Shown here in pieces: positions 25,674 through 34,576 of a DNA stretch of 64,000 nt. The notes under the pieces are model-generated. The model had not been told where the DNA came from and made no database searches. It saw nothing but the letters and a program-made list of their open reading frames with translations. Source of the stretch: Streptomyces sp. NBC_01231. Lineage in GTDB: Bacteria > Actinomycetota > Actinomycetes > Streptomycetales > Streptomycetaceae. The DNA is taken from positions 7,626,001 through 7,690,000 of the forward strand of contig CP108521.1 of NCBI GenBank assembly GCA_035999765.1. Reading direction: 5' to 3'. Every line of letters begins with the position of its first letter. The first letter of the stretch is position 1. A program made the position numbers and the translations under genes.

Positions 25674-25686
25674 TTTACTTCTTGAC
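25674..25686 (+). promoter_or_regulatory. Candidate Rok7B7 binding site upstream of xylF
   Basis: TTTACTTCTTGAC fits every position of the degenerate consensus TTKAMKHSTTSAV that I recall for Rok7B7 sites. It lies 75 bp upstream of xylF and overlaps a TTGACG word that could be the -35. The consensus is from memory and should be checked. Confidence 0.5.
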
Positions 25687-25760
25687 GTCGCACGTGTGGC
25701 CGAGTTGACTTCCAGCCACCTCGGCCGCAATGACGCGGCCTCGTCAGGGAGGTTTCTGAA

Positions 25761-26873
25761 GTGAACACGCGTATGCGTCGTGCCGCTGTTGCCGTCGCCG
25801 CCGGTGCCATGGCGGTTTCGCTGGCCGCCTGTGGCAGCGCCAAGGAGTCCGGAGACAAGGCCGAGTCCTCCGGCTCCGCCTCGAAGGGCAACGACATCAA
25901 GGTCGGTCTGCTCCTTCCGGAGAACAAGACCGCACGGTACGAGAAGTTCGACAAGCCCCTGATCGAGAAGAAGATCAAGGAGCTCACGGACAACAAGGCC
26001 GAAATCCTGTACAACAACGCGCGGCAGGACGCGAGCCTTCAGTCCCAGCAGGTCGACACGATGATCACCAACAAGGTGGACGTGCTCATCGTGGACGCGG
26101 TGGACGCGAAGGCCATCAAGAACTCCGTTCAGAAGGCCGTGGACCAGGGCATCAAGGTCGTCGCCTACGACCGTCTCGCCGAAGGCCCGATCAGCGCCTA
26201 CACCTCGTTCGACAACGAGGAGGTCGGCAGGACCCAGGGCAACGCCCTGCTGAAGGCCCTGGGCGCCAAGGCCACCAAGTCCTCCAAGATCGTCATGATC
26301 AACGGTTCGGTCACCGACCCGAACGCCGCCCAGTTCAAGGCGGGCGCGCACTCCGCTCTGGACGGCAAGGTCACCGTCGCCAAGGAGTACGACACCAAGG
26401 AGTGGTCGCCGGACAACGCCAACTCCGAGATGGAGGCGGCGATCTCCGCGGTCGGCGGCAAGAACATCGTGGGCGTCTACTCCGCGAACGACGGCATGGC
26501 CGGCGGTATCATCACCGCCCTCAAGGCCGCCGGTCTCAAGGTTCCCGTCACCGGCCAGGACGCCGAACTCTCCGCCGTTCAGCGGGTCATCGTCGGCGAC
26601 CAGTACATGAGCGTGTTCAAGTCCTACCCGTCGGAGGCGAGCGTCGCCGGCGAGATGGCCGTCGCGCTGGCCAAGGGCGAGAGCCTGAGCTCCATCGCCA
26701 AGGACAAGGTCTCCAGCGGCAGCGCGAACGACGTCCCGTCGGTCCTGGTCCCGGTCGTCTCGCTGACCAAGGACAACATCAACGACACGGTGATCAAGGA
26801 AGGCTATTACACGCCCGCCGAGATCTGCACCGGCAAGTACAAGGCCGCCTGCGACGAGCTCGGCATCAAGTAA
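25761..26873 (+). CDS. xylF: D-xylose-binding lipoprotein XylF
   Basis: This is the periplasmic-type binding protein of the CUT2 xylose importer, 370 residues. A lipoprotein signal ends at LAAC (about residues 1-23). The mature protein has the sugar-binding fold of the ribose/xylose group, with DASLQSQQVDTMITNKVDVLIVDAVD and YDRLAEGPISAYTSFDNEEVG typical of XylF. GTG 25761 follows a GGGAGG region. It is the first gene of xylFGH and is separated from xylG by a stem-loop, an arrangement that usually yields more binding protein than ATPase. Confidence 0.92.
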   Translation: MNTRMRRAAVAVAAGAMAVSLAACGSAKESGDKAESSGSASKGNDIKVGLLLPENKTARYEKFDKPLIEKKIKELTDNKAEILYNNARQDASLQSQQVDTMITNKVDVLIVDAVDAKAIKNSVQKAVDQGIKVVAYDRLAEGPISAYTSFDNEEVGRTQGNALLKALGAKATKSSKIVMINGSVTDPNAAQFKAGAHSALDGKVTVAKEYDTKEWSPDNANSEMEAAISAVGGKNIVGVYSANDGMAGGIITALKAAGLKVPVTGQDAELSAVQRVIVGDQYMSVFKSYPSEASVAGEMAVALAKGESLSSIAKDKVSSGSANDVPSVLVPVVSLTKDNINDTVIKEGYYTPAEICTGKYKAACDELGIK

Positions 26874-26893
26874 GCAGCCTCAAGTCCCCTTCT

Positions 26894-26933
26894 GGGTACG
26901 GGAGTTCGACTGTGAAGCCGAATCCCCGTACCC
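26894..26933 (+). promoter_or_regulatory. Intercistronic stem-loop between xylF and xylG
   Basis: GGGTACGGG (26894-26902) pairs with CCCGTACCC (26925-26933), and a GTTCG/CGAAT extension closes further inside. The 216-bp gap has no other gene. It may act as a partial terminator or an RNA stabiliser that sets the ratio of xylF to xylGH. Confidence 0.65.
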
Positions 26934-27089
26934 GGAATCTCCGTGGGGACATGGCTGCTCCCCATGCTCCGCCGGTGCCCCGCACATCAGACAGCCCCGC
27001 AAGCTCGTCGCGGGGCGCCGGACGGAACATCCCCAGAGTCCTTTCTGCACAACCTCCCGCCGGGTCAGGCGGCGAAGGAGATGGTTCAC

Positions 27090-27881
27090 GTGTCCGCTAC
27101 GCCCGTGCTGGCGTTGCGCGGGGTCTCCAAGCGGTTCGGTGCCGTTCAGGCGCTCACCGACGTAGAGCTTGAGGTCCACGCCGGTGAGGTGGTCGCCCTG
27201 GTGGGCGACAACGGCGCCGGAAAGTCCACGCTGGTCAAGACGATCGCCGGCGTGCACCCCATCGATGAGGGCGTCATCGAGTGGGACGGCAGGTCCGTCC
27301 AGATCAACCGGCCGCACGACGCCCAGGCCCTGGGCATCGCGACGGTCTACCAGGACCTCGCGCTGTGCGACAACATCGACGTCGTCGGCAACCTCTTCCT
27401 CGGCCGCGAGGTGAGGAAGTGGGGCGTGCTCGACGAGGTCGAGATGGAGCGACGCTCCCAGGAACTGCTGCGGACGCTGTCCATCCGCATCCCCAGCGTC
27501 CGTATCCCGATCGCCTCGCTCTCCGGCGGTCAGCGTCAGACGGTGGCCATCGCCCGTTCCATGCTCGGCGAGCCCAAGCTGGTCATCCTGGACGAGCCCA
27601 CCGCCGCCCTCGGCGTCGAGCAGACCGCGCAGGTCCTCGACCTCGTCGAGCGGCTGCGCGAGCGCGGCCACGCGGTGATCCTCATCAGCCACAACATGGC
27701 CGACGTCAAGGCGGTGGCCGACAAGGTCGCCGTGCTGCGCCTGGGCCGCAACAACGGTGTCTTCGAGGTCAAGACGACCTCGCAGGAGGAGATCATCTCC
27801 GCCATCACCGGTGCCACCGAAAATGCCGTGACCCGTCGTGCGGCGCGCACGACCAGCACGAGCGGGGAGGTTTCGAAGTGA
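27090..27881 (+). CDS. xylG: Xylose ABC transporter ATPase XylG
   Basis: This is a single-domain ATPase of 263 residues, shorter than the double-domain E. coli XylG but usual for actinobacteria. GTG 27090 is 9 bp after AAGGAG; an ATG at 27081 directly abuts that site and is less likely. Walker A GDNGAGKS is at 39-46, the Q-loop Gln at 88, LSGGQ at 144-148, the Walker B region LVILDE at about 164-169 and the switch His at 201. It powers XylH and is the only sugar-importer ATPase in the window. Confidence 0.94.
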   Translation: MSATPVLALRGVSKRFGAVQALTDVELEVHAGEVVALVGDNGAGKSTLVKTIAGVHPIDEGVIEWDGRSVQINRPHDAQALGIATVYQDLALCDNIDVVGNLFLGREVRKWGVLDEVEMERRSQELLRTLSIRIPSVRIPIASLSGGQRQTVAIARSMLGEPKLVILDEPTAALGVEQTAQVLDLVERLRERGHAVILISHNMADVKAVADKVAVLRLGRNNGVFEVKTTSQEEIISAITGATENAVTRRAARTTSTSGEVSK

Positions 27882-29173
27882 GTATCGACAAGACCTCCGC
27901 GACAACGCAGGGCGACGTCGCCGTCGACAACCCCGATGCCGCCGCTGCCGCGGTGACCGCGGTCGACCCCCGACTGCTCGTCCGCGAGCAGGGCCTGACG
28001 GGCTACCTCGGTGAGTTCAAGCGCAAGATGAAGACCGGCGAGCTCGGCTCGATCCCGGTCGTCATCGGCCTGATCGTCATCTGCGTCGTCTTCCAGAGCC
28101 TGAACTCCAACTTCCTGTCCGCGCAGAACCTGAGCGACATCACCGTCACCATGGTCGGCACGGGCATGATCTCCGTCGGCATCGTCTTCGTGCTGCTGCT
28201 CGGCGAGATCGACCTGTCGGTCGGCTCGGTCAGTGGCGCGGCCAGCGCCATCGCGGCCGTCCTGGCGGTCAACCAGGGCTGGCCCGAGTGGTTGGCGGTG
28301 CTCGTCGCCGTCGCCGCGGGCGCGGCCATCGGCGCGGCGCACGGTTTCTTCTTCGCGGTGCTCGGCGCTCCCGCCTTCGCCGTGACCCTGGCCGGCCTGC
28401 TGTTCTGGCTGGGCTTCATGCTCAAGATCCTGGGCGAGAACGGCACGATCAACCTCGACAGCGAGGGGCTGATCGGCAAGCTGACCACGTACTTCTTCGC
28501 GGACGTGGCCGCCGCGTACGTGCTGGCCGCCGTGGTCGTCGCGGTGTTCTTCCTCACCTCGTTCCTGGGCAACCGGCGCCGGGAGGCCGTGGGCATTCCG
28601 TCCCGGCCGCTCAGCGACACGCTCGCGCGGACGGTCCTGCTGGCCGTGGTCGCCTTCGCGGCGGCGTACATGTACAACCAGTACAAGGGCCTGCCGCTGG
28701 CCACGGTGGTCTTCCTGGTGTTCCTGATCGCGACCGACTTCCTGCTGCGTCGCACCGCCTACGGTCGCAAGATCTTCGCGCTCGGCGGCAGCGTCGAGGC
28801 GTCCCGGCGTGCGGGCATCAACGTCACCGCGGTCCGGGTCTCGGTCTTCGCGATCTCCGGCGGCTTCGCGGCGATCGGCGGTCTGTTCCTGGCGTCGAAG
28901 ATCGCGTCGGCCAACCAGAGCGCCGGCACCGGTGACCTGCTGATGAACGCGATCGCCGCGGCCGTCATCGGCGGCACCTCGCTGTTCGGTGGCCGTGGCC
29001 GGACCTGGAACGCGCTCCTCGGTGTGCTGGTCATCGTCTCGATCCAGTACGGCCTCCAGCTGGAGTCCATCGCCGAGCCGGTCAAGTACATGATCACCGC
29101 GGCGGTCCTGCTGACCACGGTCGTCATCGACTCGGTCACCCGCAAGACACAGAAGACCGCGGGTCGCGCGTAA
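27878..29173 (+). CDS. xylH: Xylose ABC transporter permease XylH
   Basis: This CUT2 permease has 431 residues. GTG 27878 overlaps the xylG stop by 4 bp behind GGGGAGG. A 55-residue soluble N-terminus precedes about ten membrane helices. Family blocks include LLLGEIDLSVGSVSG near residue 110 and the late GRKIFALGGSVEASRRAGINV and NAIAAAVIGGTSLFGGRGRTWNALLGVLV. With XylF and XylG it forms the complete xylose uptake system. Confidence 0.94.
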   Translation: MSIDKTSATTQGDVAVDNPDAAAAAVTAVDPRLLVREQGLTGYLGEFKRKMKTGELGSIPVVIGLIVICVVFQSLNSNFLSAQNLSDITVTMVGTGMISVGIVFVLLLGEIDLSVGSVSGAASAIAAVLAVNQGWPEWLAVLVAVAAGAAIGAAHGFFFAVLGAPAFAVTLAGLLFWLGFMLKILGENGTINLDSEGLIGKLTTYFFADVAAAYVLAAVVVAVFFLTSFLGNRRREAVGIPSRPLSDTLARTVLLAVVAFAAAYMYNQYKGLPLATVVFLVFLIATDFLLRRTAYGRKIFALGGSVEASRRAGINVTAVRVSVFAISGGFAAIGGLFLASKIASANQSAGTGDLLMNAIAAAVIGGTSLFGGRGRTWNALLGVLVIVSIQYGLQLESIAEPVKYMITAAVLLTTVVIDSVTRKTQKTAGRA

Positions 29174-29214
29174 CCGGCGGACGACCGCGGGTCGTGCGTC
29201 ACCGCACGAACTCC

Positions 29215-29246
29215 TGTGCCCGGCACCCATGGTGGTGCCGGGCACA
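29215..29246 (+). terminator. Terminator after xylFGH
   Basis: TGTGCCCGGCACC pairs perfectly with GGTGCCGGGCACA around a 6-base CATGGT loop, 42 bp past the xylH stop. The 13-bp GC-rich stem is a strong factor-independent terminator of the Streptomyces type. It isolates the sugar operon from dxs. Confidence 0.85.
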
Positions 29247-29396
29247 GTCATGTCGTAGGAACGGCACATCTTGGGTACAGCTACAGCCGATCGCGTGACC
29301 TATCACGCACCGCCCGGGCGTCGGCCGCACAGCCGGAACATTAGACTCGACGAGCCCGGCAACAGCTCGATCAGCTCTACTTGCAAGGAGGTACGG

Positions 29397-31358
29397 GTGC
29401 CGCTGCTGACCCGCATCAGGGGACCGCGCGATCTGGACCGGCTCAGCCTGGAGCAGCTGGACCAGCTGGCCGGGGAGATCCGGAACTTCCTCGTCGACGC
29501 CGTCTCCAAGACCGGCGGCCACCTCGGCCCCAACCTCGGTGTGGTCGAGCTCACCATCGCCCTGCACCGGGTGTTCGAATCGCCCAAGGACAAGGTGCTC
29601 TGGGACACCGGCCACCAGTCCTACGTGCACAAGCTCCTCACCGGCCGTCAGGACTTCTCCAGGCTGAAGATGAAGGGCGGTCTGTCGGGCTACCCCTCGC
29701 AGGCCGAGTCCGAGCACGACGTCATCGAGAACAGCCACGCCTCCACGGTTCTCGGCTGGGCCGACGGCATCGCCAAGGCCAACCAGATCCTCGACCGCGA
29801 GGACCACGTGGTCGCCGTGATCGGCGACGGCGCCCTCACCGGAGGGATGGCCTGGGAGGCGCTCAACAACATCGCCGACGCCAAGGACCGCCCGCTGGTC
29901 ATCGTCGTCAACGACAACGAGCGGTCGTACGCGCCGACCATCGGCGGCCTCGCCAACCACCTCGCGACCCTGCGGACCACCGACGGGTACGAGCGCTTCC
30001 TGGCCCGCGGCAAGGACCTCCTGGAGCGCACCCCGGTCGTCGGCAGGCCCCTCTACGAGACCCTCCACGGCGCCAAGAAGGGCCTCAAGGACTTCATCGC
30101 GCCCCAGGGCATGTTCGAGGACCTCGGCCTGAAGTACGTCGGCCCGATCGACGGCCACGACATCGAGGCCCTCGAGTCCGCGCTGGCCCGTGCCAAGCGC
30201 TTCGGTGGACCCGTCATCGTGCACTGCCTCACCGAGAAGGGCCGCGGCTACCAGCCCGCCCTCCAGGACGAGGCCGACCGCTTCCACGGCATCGGCCCCA
30301 TCCACCCGGACACGGGCCTGCCGATCAAGGCCTCGGGCGCCGACTGGACCTCCGTCTTCGGCGACGAGATGGTCCGGCTCGGCAAGGAGCGCGAGGACAT
30401 CGTCGCGATCACCGCGGCGATGCTGCAGCCCGTCGGCCTGAAGAAGTTCGCGGACGCCTTCCCGGACCGCATCTACGACGTCGGCATCGCGGAACAGCAC
30501 GCCGCCGTCTCCGCCGCGGGCCTGGCCAAGGGCGGGGTGCATCCGGTGTTCGCGGTGTACGCCACATTCCTCAATCGTGCCTTCGACCAGGTCCTGATGG
30601 ACGTTGCCCTCCACAAGTGCGGTGTGACGTTCGTACTGGACCGGGCCGGTGTCACCGGCACCGACGGCGCCTCCCACAACGGCATGTGGGACATGTCGAT
30701 CCTCCAGGTGGTGCCGGGCCTCAGGCTGTCCGCCCCGCGCGACGCCGACCAGGTCCGCGCCCAGCTCCGAGAGGCCGTGGCCGTCGACGACGCGCCGACC
30801 GTGGTCCGCTTCTCCAAGGGAGCCGTCGGCCCCGCCGTGCCGGCCGTGGGACGCGTCGGCGGCATGGACGTGCTGCGCGAGCCGGGCACCGACACCCCCG
30901 ACGTCCTCCTCGTCTCGGTGGGCGCCCTCGCGCCGATGTGCCTGGAGATCGCGAACCTGCTCGACAAGCAGGGGATCTCCACCACCGTCGTCGACCCGCG
31001 CTGGGTCAAACCCGTCGACGAGGCCATGGCCCCGCTCGCCGAGCGGCACCGCGTGGTCGTCACCGTCGAGGACAACTCCCGCGTCGGCGGCGTCGGCTCG
31101 ACGATCGCGCAGGCCCTGCGGGACGCGGGCGTCGACGTGCCGCTGCGCGACTTCGGCATCCCGCCACGCTTCCTCGACCACGCCTCCCGGGCCGAGGTGA
31201 TGACGGAGATCGGGCTGACCGCACCCGACATCGCCCGCCAGGTCACCGGCCTGGTCTCGAAGCTGGACGGCATCCCCCACTCCCGGCTTCGCCCGAACGA
31301 GGGGACCCCCGTCGGGAGCACGACCGAGGTCGAATCGGTGGAGCCCGCCCGCGACTGA
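29397..31358 (+). CDS. dxs: 1-deoxy-D-xylulose-5-phosphate synthase
   Basis: This enzyme makes DXP from pyruvate and glyceraldehyde-3-phosphate, the first step of the MEP route to isoprenoids, using thiamine diphosphate. The product has 653 residues, the usual length. GTG 29397 was chosen because AAGGAGG lies 6 bp upstream. Key blocks are GGHLGPNLG, the thiamine-diphosphate motif [16 protein letters not shown], the general-acid region [17 protein letters not shown] and the C-terminal transketolase domain. It follows the xylFGH terminator with its own leader and ends in a strong stem-loop, so it is a single-gene unit. Confidence 0.96.
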   Translation: MPLLTRIRGPRDLDRLSLEQLDQLAGEIRNFLVDAVSKTGGHLGPNLGVVELTIALHRVFESPKDKVLWDTGHQSYVHKLLTGRQDFSRLKMKGGLSGYPSQAESEHDVIENSHASTVLGWADGIAKANQILDREDHVVAVIGDGALTGGMAWEALNNIADAKDRPLVIVVNDNERSYAPTIGGLANHLATLRTTDGYERFLARGKDLLERTPVVGRPLYETLHGAKKGLKDFIAPQGMFEDLGLKYVGPIDGHDIEALESALARAKRFGGPVIVHCLTEKGRGYQPALQDEADRFHGIGPIHPDTGLPIKASGADWTSVFGDEMVRLGKEREDIVAITAAMLQPVGLKKFADAFPDRIYDVGIAEQHAAVSAAGLAKGGVHPVFAVYATFLNRAFDQVLMDVALHKCGVTFVLDRAGVTGTDGASHNGMWDMSILQVVPGLRLSAPRDADQVRAQLREAVAVDDAPTVVRFSKGAVGPAVPAVGRVGGMDVLREPGTDTPDVLLVSVGALAPMCLEIANLLDKQGISTTVVDPRWVKPVDEAMAPLAERHRVVVTVEDNSRVGGVGSTIAQALRDAGVDVPLRDFGIPPRFLDHASRAEVMTEIGLTAPDIARQVTGLVSKLDGIPHSRLRPNEGTPVGSTTEVESVEPARD

Positions 31359-31365
31359 CCCGCCC

Positions 31366-31413
31366 GAACGGGCCTGTCATCTCACTCCTGCCAGTGGGAT
31401 GACCGGCCCGTTC
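31366..31413. terminator. Stem-loop terminator after dxs
   Basis: GAACGGGCC pairs with GGCCCGTTC and GTCATC with GATGAC, each separated by one unpaired base, 7 bp after the dxs stop. This gives a long stem of about 15 pairs with a 16-base loop. Confidence 0.8.
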
Positions 31414-31487
31414 GCGTGAATGCGCCCGCGCTGGGCATACGCACTACGCCCCCTCTCATCGAGGACGACCCAGCGTGGGAGGTACCC

Positions 31488-33011
31488 GTGAGCAGCACCC
31501 TCTTCCGGACGAAGAAGGTCGAGCAGTCCATCCTCGATACCGAGGAACCCGAGCACGCGCTGAAGAAATCCCTCTCCGCGCTGGATCTGACCGTCTTCGG
31601 TGTCGGTGTCGTCATCGGCACCGGCATCTTCGTCCTGACCGGCACGGTGGCCAAGGACAACGCCGGTCCCGCCACCGCACTGGCCTTCGTCGTGGCCGGT
31701 GTCGTCTGCGCGCTCGCCGCGCTCTGCTACGCCGAGTTCGCCTCCGCCGTCCCGGTGGCCGGCTCCGCGTACACCTTCTCGTACGCCTCGCTCGGTGAAC
31801 TGCCCGCCTGGATCATCGGCTGGGACCTGGTCCTGGAGTTCGCGCTCGGCACCGCGGTGGTCGCCGTCGGCTGGTCCGGCTACATCGCCTCGCTGCTGGA
31901 CAACGCGGGCTGGCACCTGCCGGCGGCGCTCAGCGGTAGAGAGGGAGCCGACGGCTTCGGCTTCGACATCCTCGCCGCCGCCCTCGTCCTGGTGCTCACG
32001 GCCGTCCTCGTCGTCGGCACGAAGCTCTCCGCGCGGGTCACCGCCGTCGTGGTCGCCATCAAGGTGGCCGTCGTCCTGACCGTGATCGTCGCGGGCGCCT
32101 TCCTCATCGACGGCGACAACTACGACCCGTTCATCCCCAAGGCGCAGACCGTGGACGCGGGCGGTGGTCTCGACTCCCCGCTCATCCAGCTGATGTTCGG
32201 CTGGGCTCCCTCCAACTTCGGCGTGATGGGCATCTTCACCGCCGCCTCCGTCGTCTTCTTCGCGTTCATCGGCTTCGACGTGGTGGCCACCGCCGCGGAG
32301 GAGACCCGTCACCCGCAGCGCGACATGCCCCGCGGCATCCTCGGCTCGCTCCTCATCTGCACCACCCTGTACGTCCTCGTGTCGATCGTGGTGACCGGCA
32401 TGCAGCACTACACCAAGCTGTCCGTGGACGCCCCGCTGGCGGACGCGTTCAAGGCCACCGGGCATCCCTGGTTCGCCGGCTTCATCAGCTTCGGCGCCGC
32501 GGTCGGTCTGACGACGGTCTGCATGATCCTGCTGCTCGGCCAGACCCGGGTCTTCTTCGCGATGAGCCGCGACGGGCTGCTGCCCCGCCTCTTCTCCCAC
32601 GTCCACCCGCGGTTCAAGACCCCGCACCGCCCGACCATCCTGCTCGGTGTGATCATCGCGATCCTCGCCGGCTTCACCAGCCTGAGCGAGCTCGCCGAGC
32701 TGGTGAACATCGGCACGCTGTTCGCGTTCATCGTCGTCGCCATCGGGGTGATCATCCTCCGCAGGACCCGCCCCGACCTGCCCCGCACCTTCCGCACCCC
32801 GCTGGTGCCCGTCCTGCCGATCGTGTCGGTGGTCGCCTCCCTGTGGCTGATGCTCAACCTGCCGGCCGAGACCTGGCTGCGCTTCGGCATCTGGATGGCC
32901 GTCGGCTTCGCCGTGTACTTCCTCTACGGCCGCGGCCACAGCCGTCTCGGACTGCAACAGCGGGCCACCGCCGGCCAGGCGGCGAAGCCGCCGCACGGCA
33001 CCGCGGAGTAG
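31488..33011 (+). CDS. APC-family amino acid permease (YfnA/CAT-like)
   Basis: This membrane transporter has 507 residues and about 12-14 helices. GTG 31488 follows GGGAGG; an upstream GTG at 31416 would add 24 residues. The first helices carry FGVGVVIGTGIFVLTGTVAKDNAGPA, the substrate-binding GTGIF motif of the APC superfamily, and GFDVVATAAEETRHPQRDMPRGI is the classic cationic-amino-acid-transporter block. The C-terminal tail is short and charged. The substrate is probably a cationic or branched amino acid, but this cannot be assigned by eye. Confidence 0.9.
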   Translation: MSSTLFRTKKVEQSILDTEEPEHALKKSLSALDLTVFGVGVVIGTGIFVLTGTVAKDNAGPATALAFVVAGVVCALAALCYAEFASAVPVAGSAYTFSYASLGELPAWIIGWDLVLEFALGTAVVAVGWSGYIASLLDNAGWHLPAALSGREGADGFGFDILAAALVLVLTAVLVVGTKLSARVTAVVVAIKVAVVLTVIVAGAFLIDGDNYDPFIPKAQTVDAGGGLDSPLIQLMFGWAPSNFGVMGIFTAASVVFFAFIGFDVVATAAEETRHPQRDMPRGILGSLLICTTLYVLVSIVVTGMQHYTKLSVDAPLADAFKATGHPWFAGFISFGAAVGLTTVCMILLLGQTRVFFAMSRDGLLPRLFSHVHPRFKTPHRPTILLGVIIAILAGFTSLSELAELVNIGTLFAFIVVAIGVIILRRTRPDLPRTFRTPLVPVLPIVSVVASLWLMLNLPAETWLRFGIWMAVGFAVYFLYGRGHSRLGLQQRATAGQAAKPPHGTAE

Positions 33012-33078
33012 CCGACGCGGAGTAACCGACCGGCTCCGGTGAAGTGGCGGGCCGGGCCGAGGGCGGTGGTGCCGACGT

Positions 33079-33104
33079 GCACGGTCAGGACGGCCTGACC
33101 GTGC
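33079..33104. terminator. Bidirectional stem-loop between permease and NYN gene
   Basis: GCACGGTCAGG pairs perfectly with CCTGACCGTGC around a 4-base ACGG loop. The element overlaps the last codons of the convergent small gene at 33085-33459 and lies 68 bp past the permease stop, so it may serve both. Confidence 0.65.
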
Positions 33105-33459
33105 GCGGCCCCGTCACCTCCGCCCCCAACTCGCCCACCCTGCGCCTGAGTTCGCGATCCGCCGTGACGACCAGCACGGGGCGCCCGCCGGCCCGCGCCA
33201 CCAGCTCGACCATGTGGTCGTCCCCGCTGCCGGGCGCCGCCTCGACCCGTACCCCCGGCACCGGCTCCACACCACGCGCCGCGCCCTCGACCACGAGAAC
33301 GATCTCCACGGGGCCGGAACGCCCCGGCACGCCGTCCGCCGCCAGGCGGTCCCGCAGCCGTTCCGCGGCCCCTCGCCGGTCCCGCCACCAACCGTCGGGC
33401 ACCGACCCGACGACGTTCGCGGCGTCCACGATCACCAGCAGCGGGGCGTTGTCGTCCAT
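33085..33459 (-). CDS. Small NYN/PIN-like nuclease-fold protein
   Basis: This 124-residue cytoplasmic protein has the acidic pattern of the NYN/PIN fold: VIVDAANVVGS at the N-terminus, an Arg-rich helix RRGAAERLRDRLA, SGDDHMVELVARAG in the middle and VLVVTADRELRRRV near the end. The three Asp-containing strand ends fit a metal site. It resembles small YacP-like NTP-binding proteins conserved in Streptomyces. The target RNA is unknown. It ends inside a stem-loop shared with the amino-acid permease. Confidence 0.75.
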   Translation of the reverse strand: MDDNAPLLVIVDAANVVGSVPDGWWRDRRGAAERLRDRLAADGVPGRSGPVEIVLVVEGAARGVEPVPGVRVEAAPGSGDDHMVELVARAGGRPVLVVTADRELRRRVGELGAEVTGPRTVRPS

Positions 33460-33537
33460 GCGGCCAGGGTGCCACGCGCCGCGCCCCGGGGCCTACGCCC
33501 CGGCAGCGCGGGGCCGCCCCGTCGGCCCCCTCAGGTC

Positions 33538-34425
33538 TCAGGCTTCCTTCTCGTCGAAACTGGCGAAGTAGGCGGCGACCATGTCCTCGTCGGCGTGTCC
33601 CTGCGCGGCGGCCCGCTCCAGCCGCTCCGCGCTCGCGGCGGCCACGTCGAGCCGTACGCCGCTCAGCTCGCCGGCCCGGACGATGAGCCGGGCATCCTTG
33701 GCGGCCGTGGAGACCGCGAACTGGGCGGGCGTGAGCCGGTCGTCGAGCACGAGCTGGGACTTGGCCCGCAGATAGCCCATGTCGAGCGGGCCGCCGGCGA
33801 TGGCCTCGAAGAAGGTGTGCGGGTCCACGCCGAGTGCCTGGGACAGGGCCAGCACCTCACCGGCGGCCGCGGTGGCGGCGATGACCCAGCTGTTGGCCAC
33901 CAGCTTCAGCCGGGTCGCGCTGCCCTGGGCGCCGTCCTCGCCGGTCCACACGATGCGGGCGCCGACCGCGTCCAGGACGGGAGCCACCGCGTCGCGGCTC
34001 CCGGTGGGCCCGGCGGCCAGGACGAGCAGCTGTCCGGCCTCGGCGGGCTCGCGGGTGCCCAGCACCGGCGCGTCGAAGAAGACCAGCCGGTGCGCGCGGG
34101 CGAAGTCGGCCAGCTCGCCGATCATCTCGATGCCGGCGGTCGTCGACTGGAGCCAGGCGGCCCCCGGACGCAGGGCGGACGCCGCCTGGCCCATGACGTC
34201 GAGGGCGGCGGGACCGTCGTACAGCATGGTGAGGACGACATCGGCGTCCCGGACGGCCTCGGCCGGGGTGTCGGTGACCGTGATGCCGTCGGCGCCGAGC
34301 GGCTCGGCCTTGTCGCGGGTGCGGTTCCAGGCCCGGACGGTGTGCCCCGCGCGGGCCAGGTTGCGGGCCATCCCGGCTCCCATGATCCCGGTGCCCAGGA
34401 CGCTTACGGTGATGCTGTCGGTCAT
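33538..34425 (-). CDS. NAD(P)-dependent beta-hydroxyacid dehydrogenase family protein
   Basis: This 295-residue oxidoreductase belongs to the 3-hydroxyisobutyrate dehydrogenase / tartronate semialdehyde reductase group. The nucleotide-binding GTGIMGAGMA is at residues 11-20, Asn34-Arg35 follow the second strand, and the catalytic Lys174 sits in RLKLVANSW with Asn178. The substrate-binding motif near residue 119 (DAPVLGTREPAEAGQL) has Thr124 where many members have Ser or Gly. It could also belong to the imine-reductase or glyoxylate-reductase side of the family. It stands alone on this strand. Confidence 0.85.
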   Translation of the reverse strand: MTDSITVSVLGTGIMGAGMARNLARAGHTVRAWNRTRDKAEPLGADGITVTDTPAEAVRDADVVLTMLYDGPAALDVMGQAASALRPGAAWLQSTTAGIEMIGELADFARAHRLVFFDAPVLGTREPAEAGQLLVLAAGPTGSRDAVAPVLDAVGARIVWTGEDGAQGSATRLKLVANSWVIAATAAAGEVLALSQALGVDPHTFFEAIAGGPLDMGYLRAKSQLVLDDRLTPAQFAVSTAAKDARLIVRAGELSGVRLDVAAASAERLERAAAQGHADEDMVAAYFASFDEKEA

Positions 34426-34576
34426 GACGTCGACTTCCTGTTCTCGTACGGCGGTTCTCGTACGGCGGTTCTCGCTGAGGACCAGCCTGCCCGTTCACGG
34501 CGACGACAGCCCGCGGGGGCGACGCCTGTCAGGGGGTGGAACGCGCCGGGTCCCCACGTCCGCTTAGAGTGAACCG

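Noticed and set aside
27081..27083. ATG as start of xylG
   Set aside because: It directly touches AAGGAG, leaving no spacing. GTG 27090 is 9 bp away and gives the usual protein start.
29199..31280. Long minus-strand open frame of about 690 codons opposite dxs
   Set aside because: It is the usual high-GC antisense shadow. The plus strand holds a full-length dxs with all family motifs, and the antisense protein is low-complexity with no recognisable fold.
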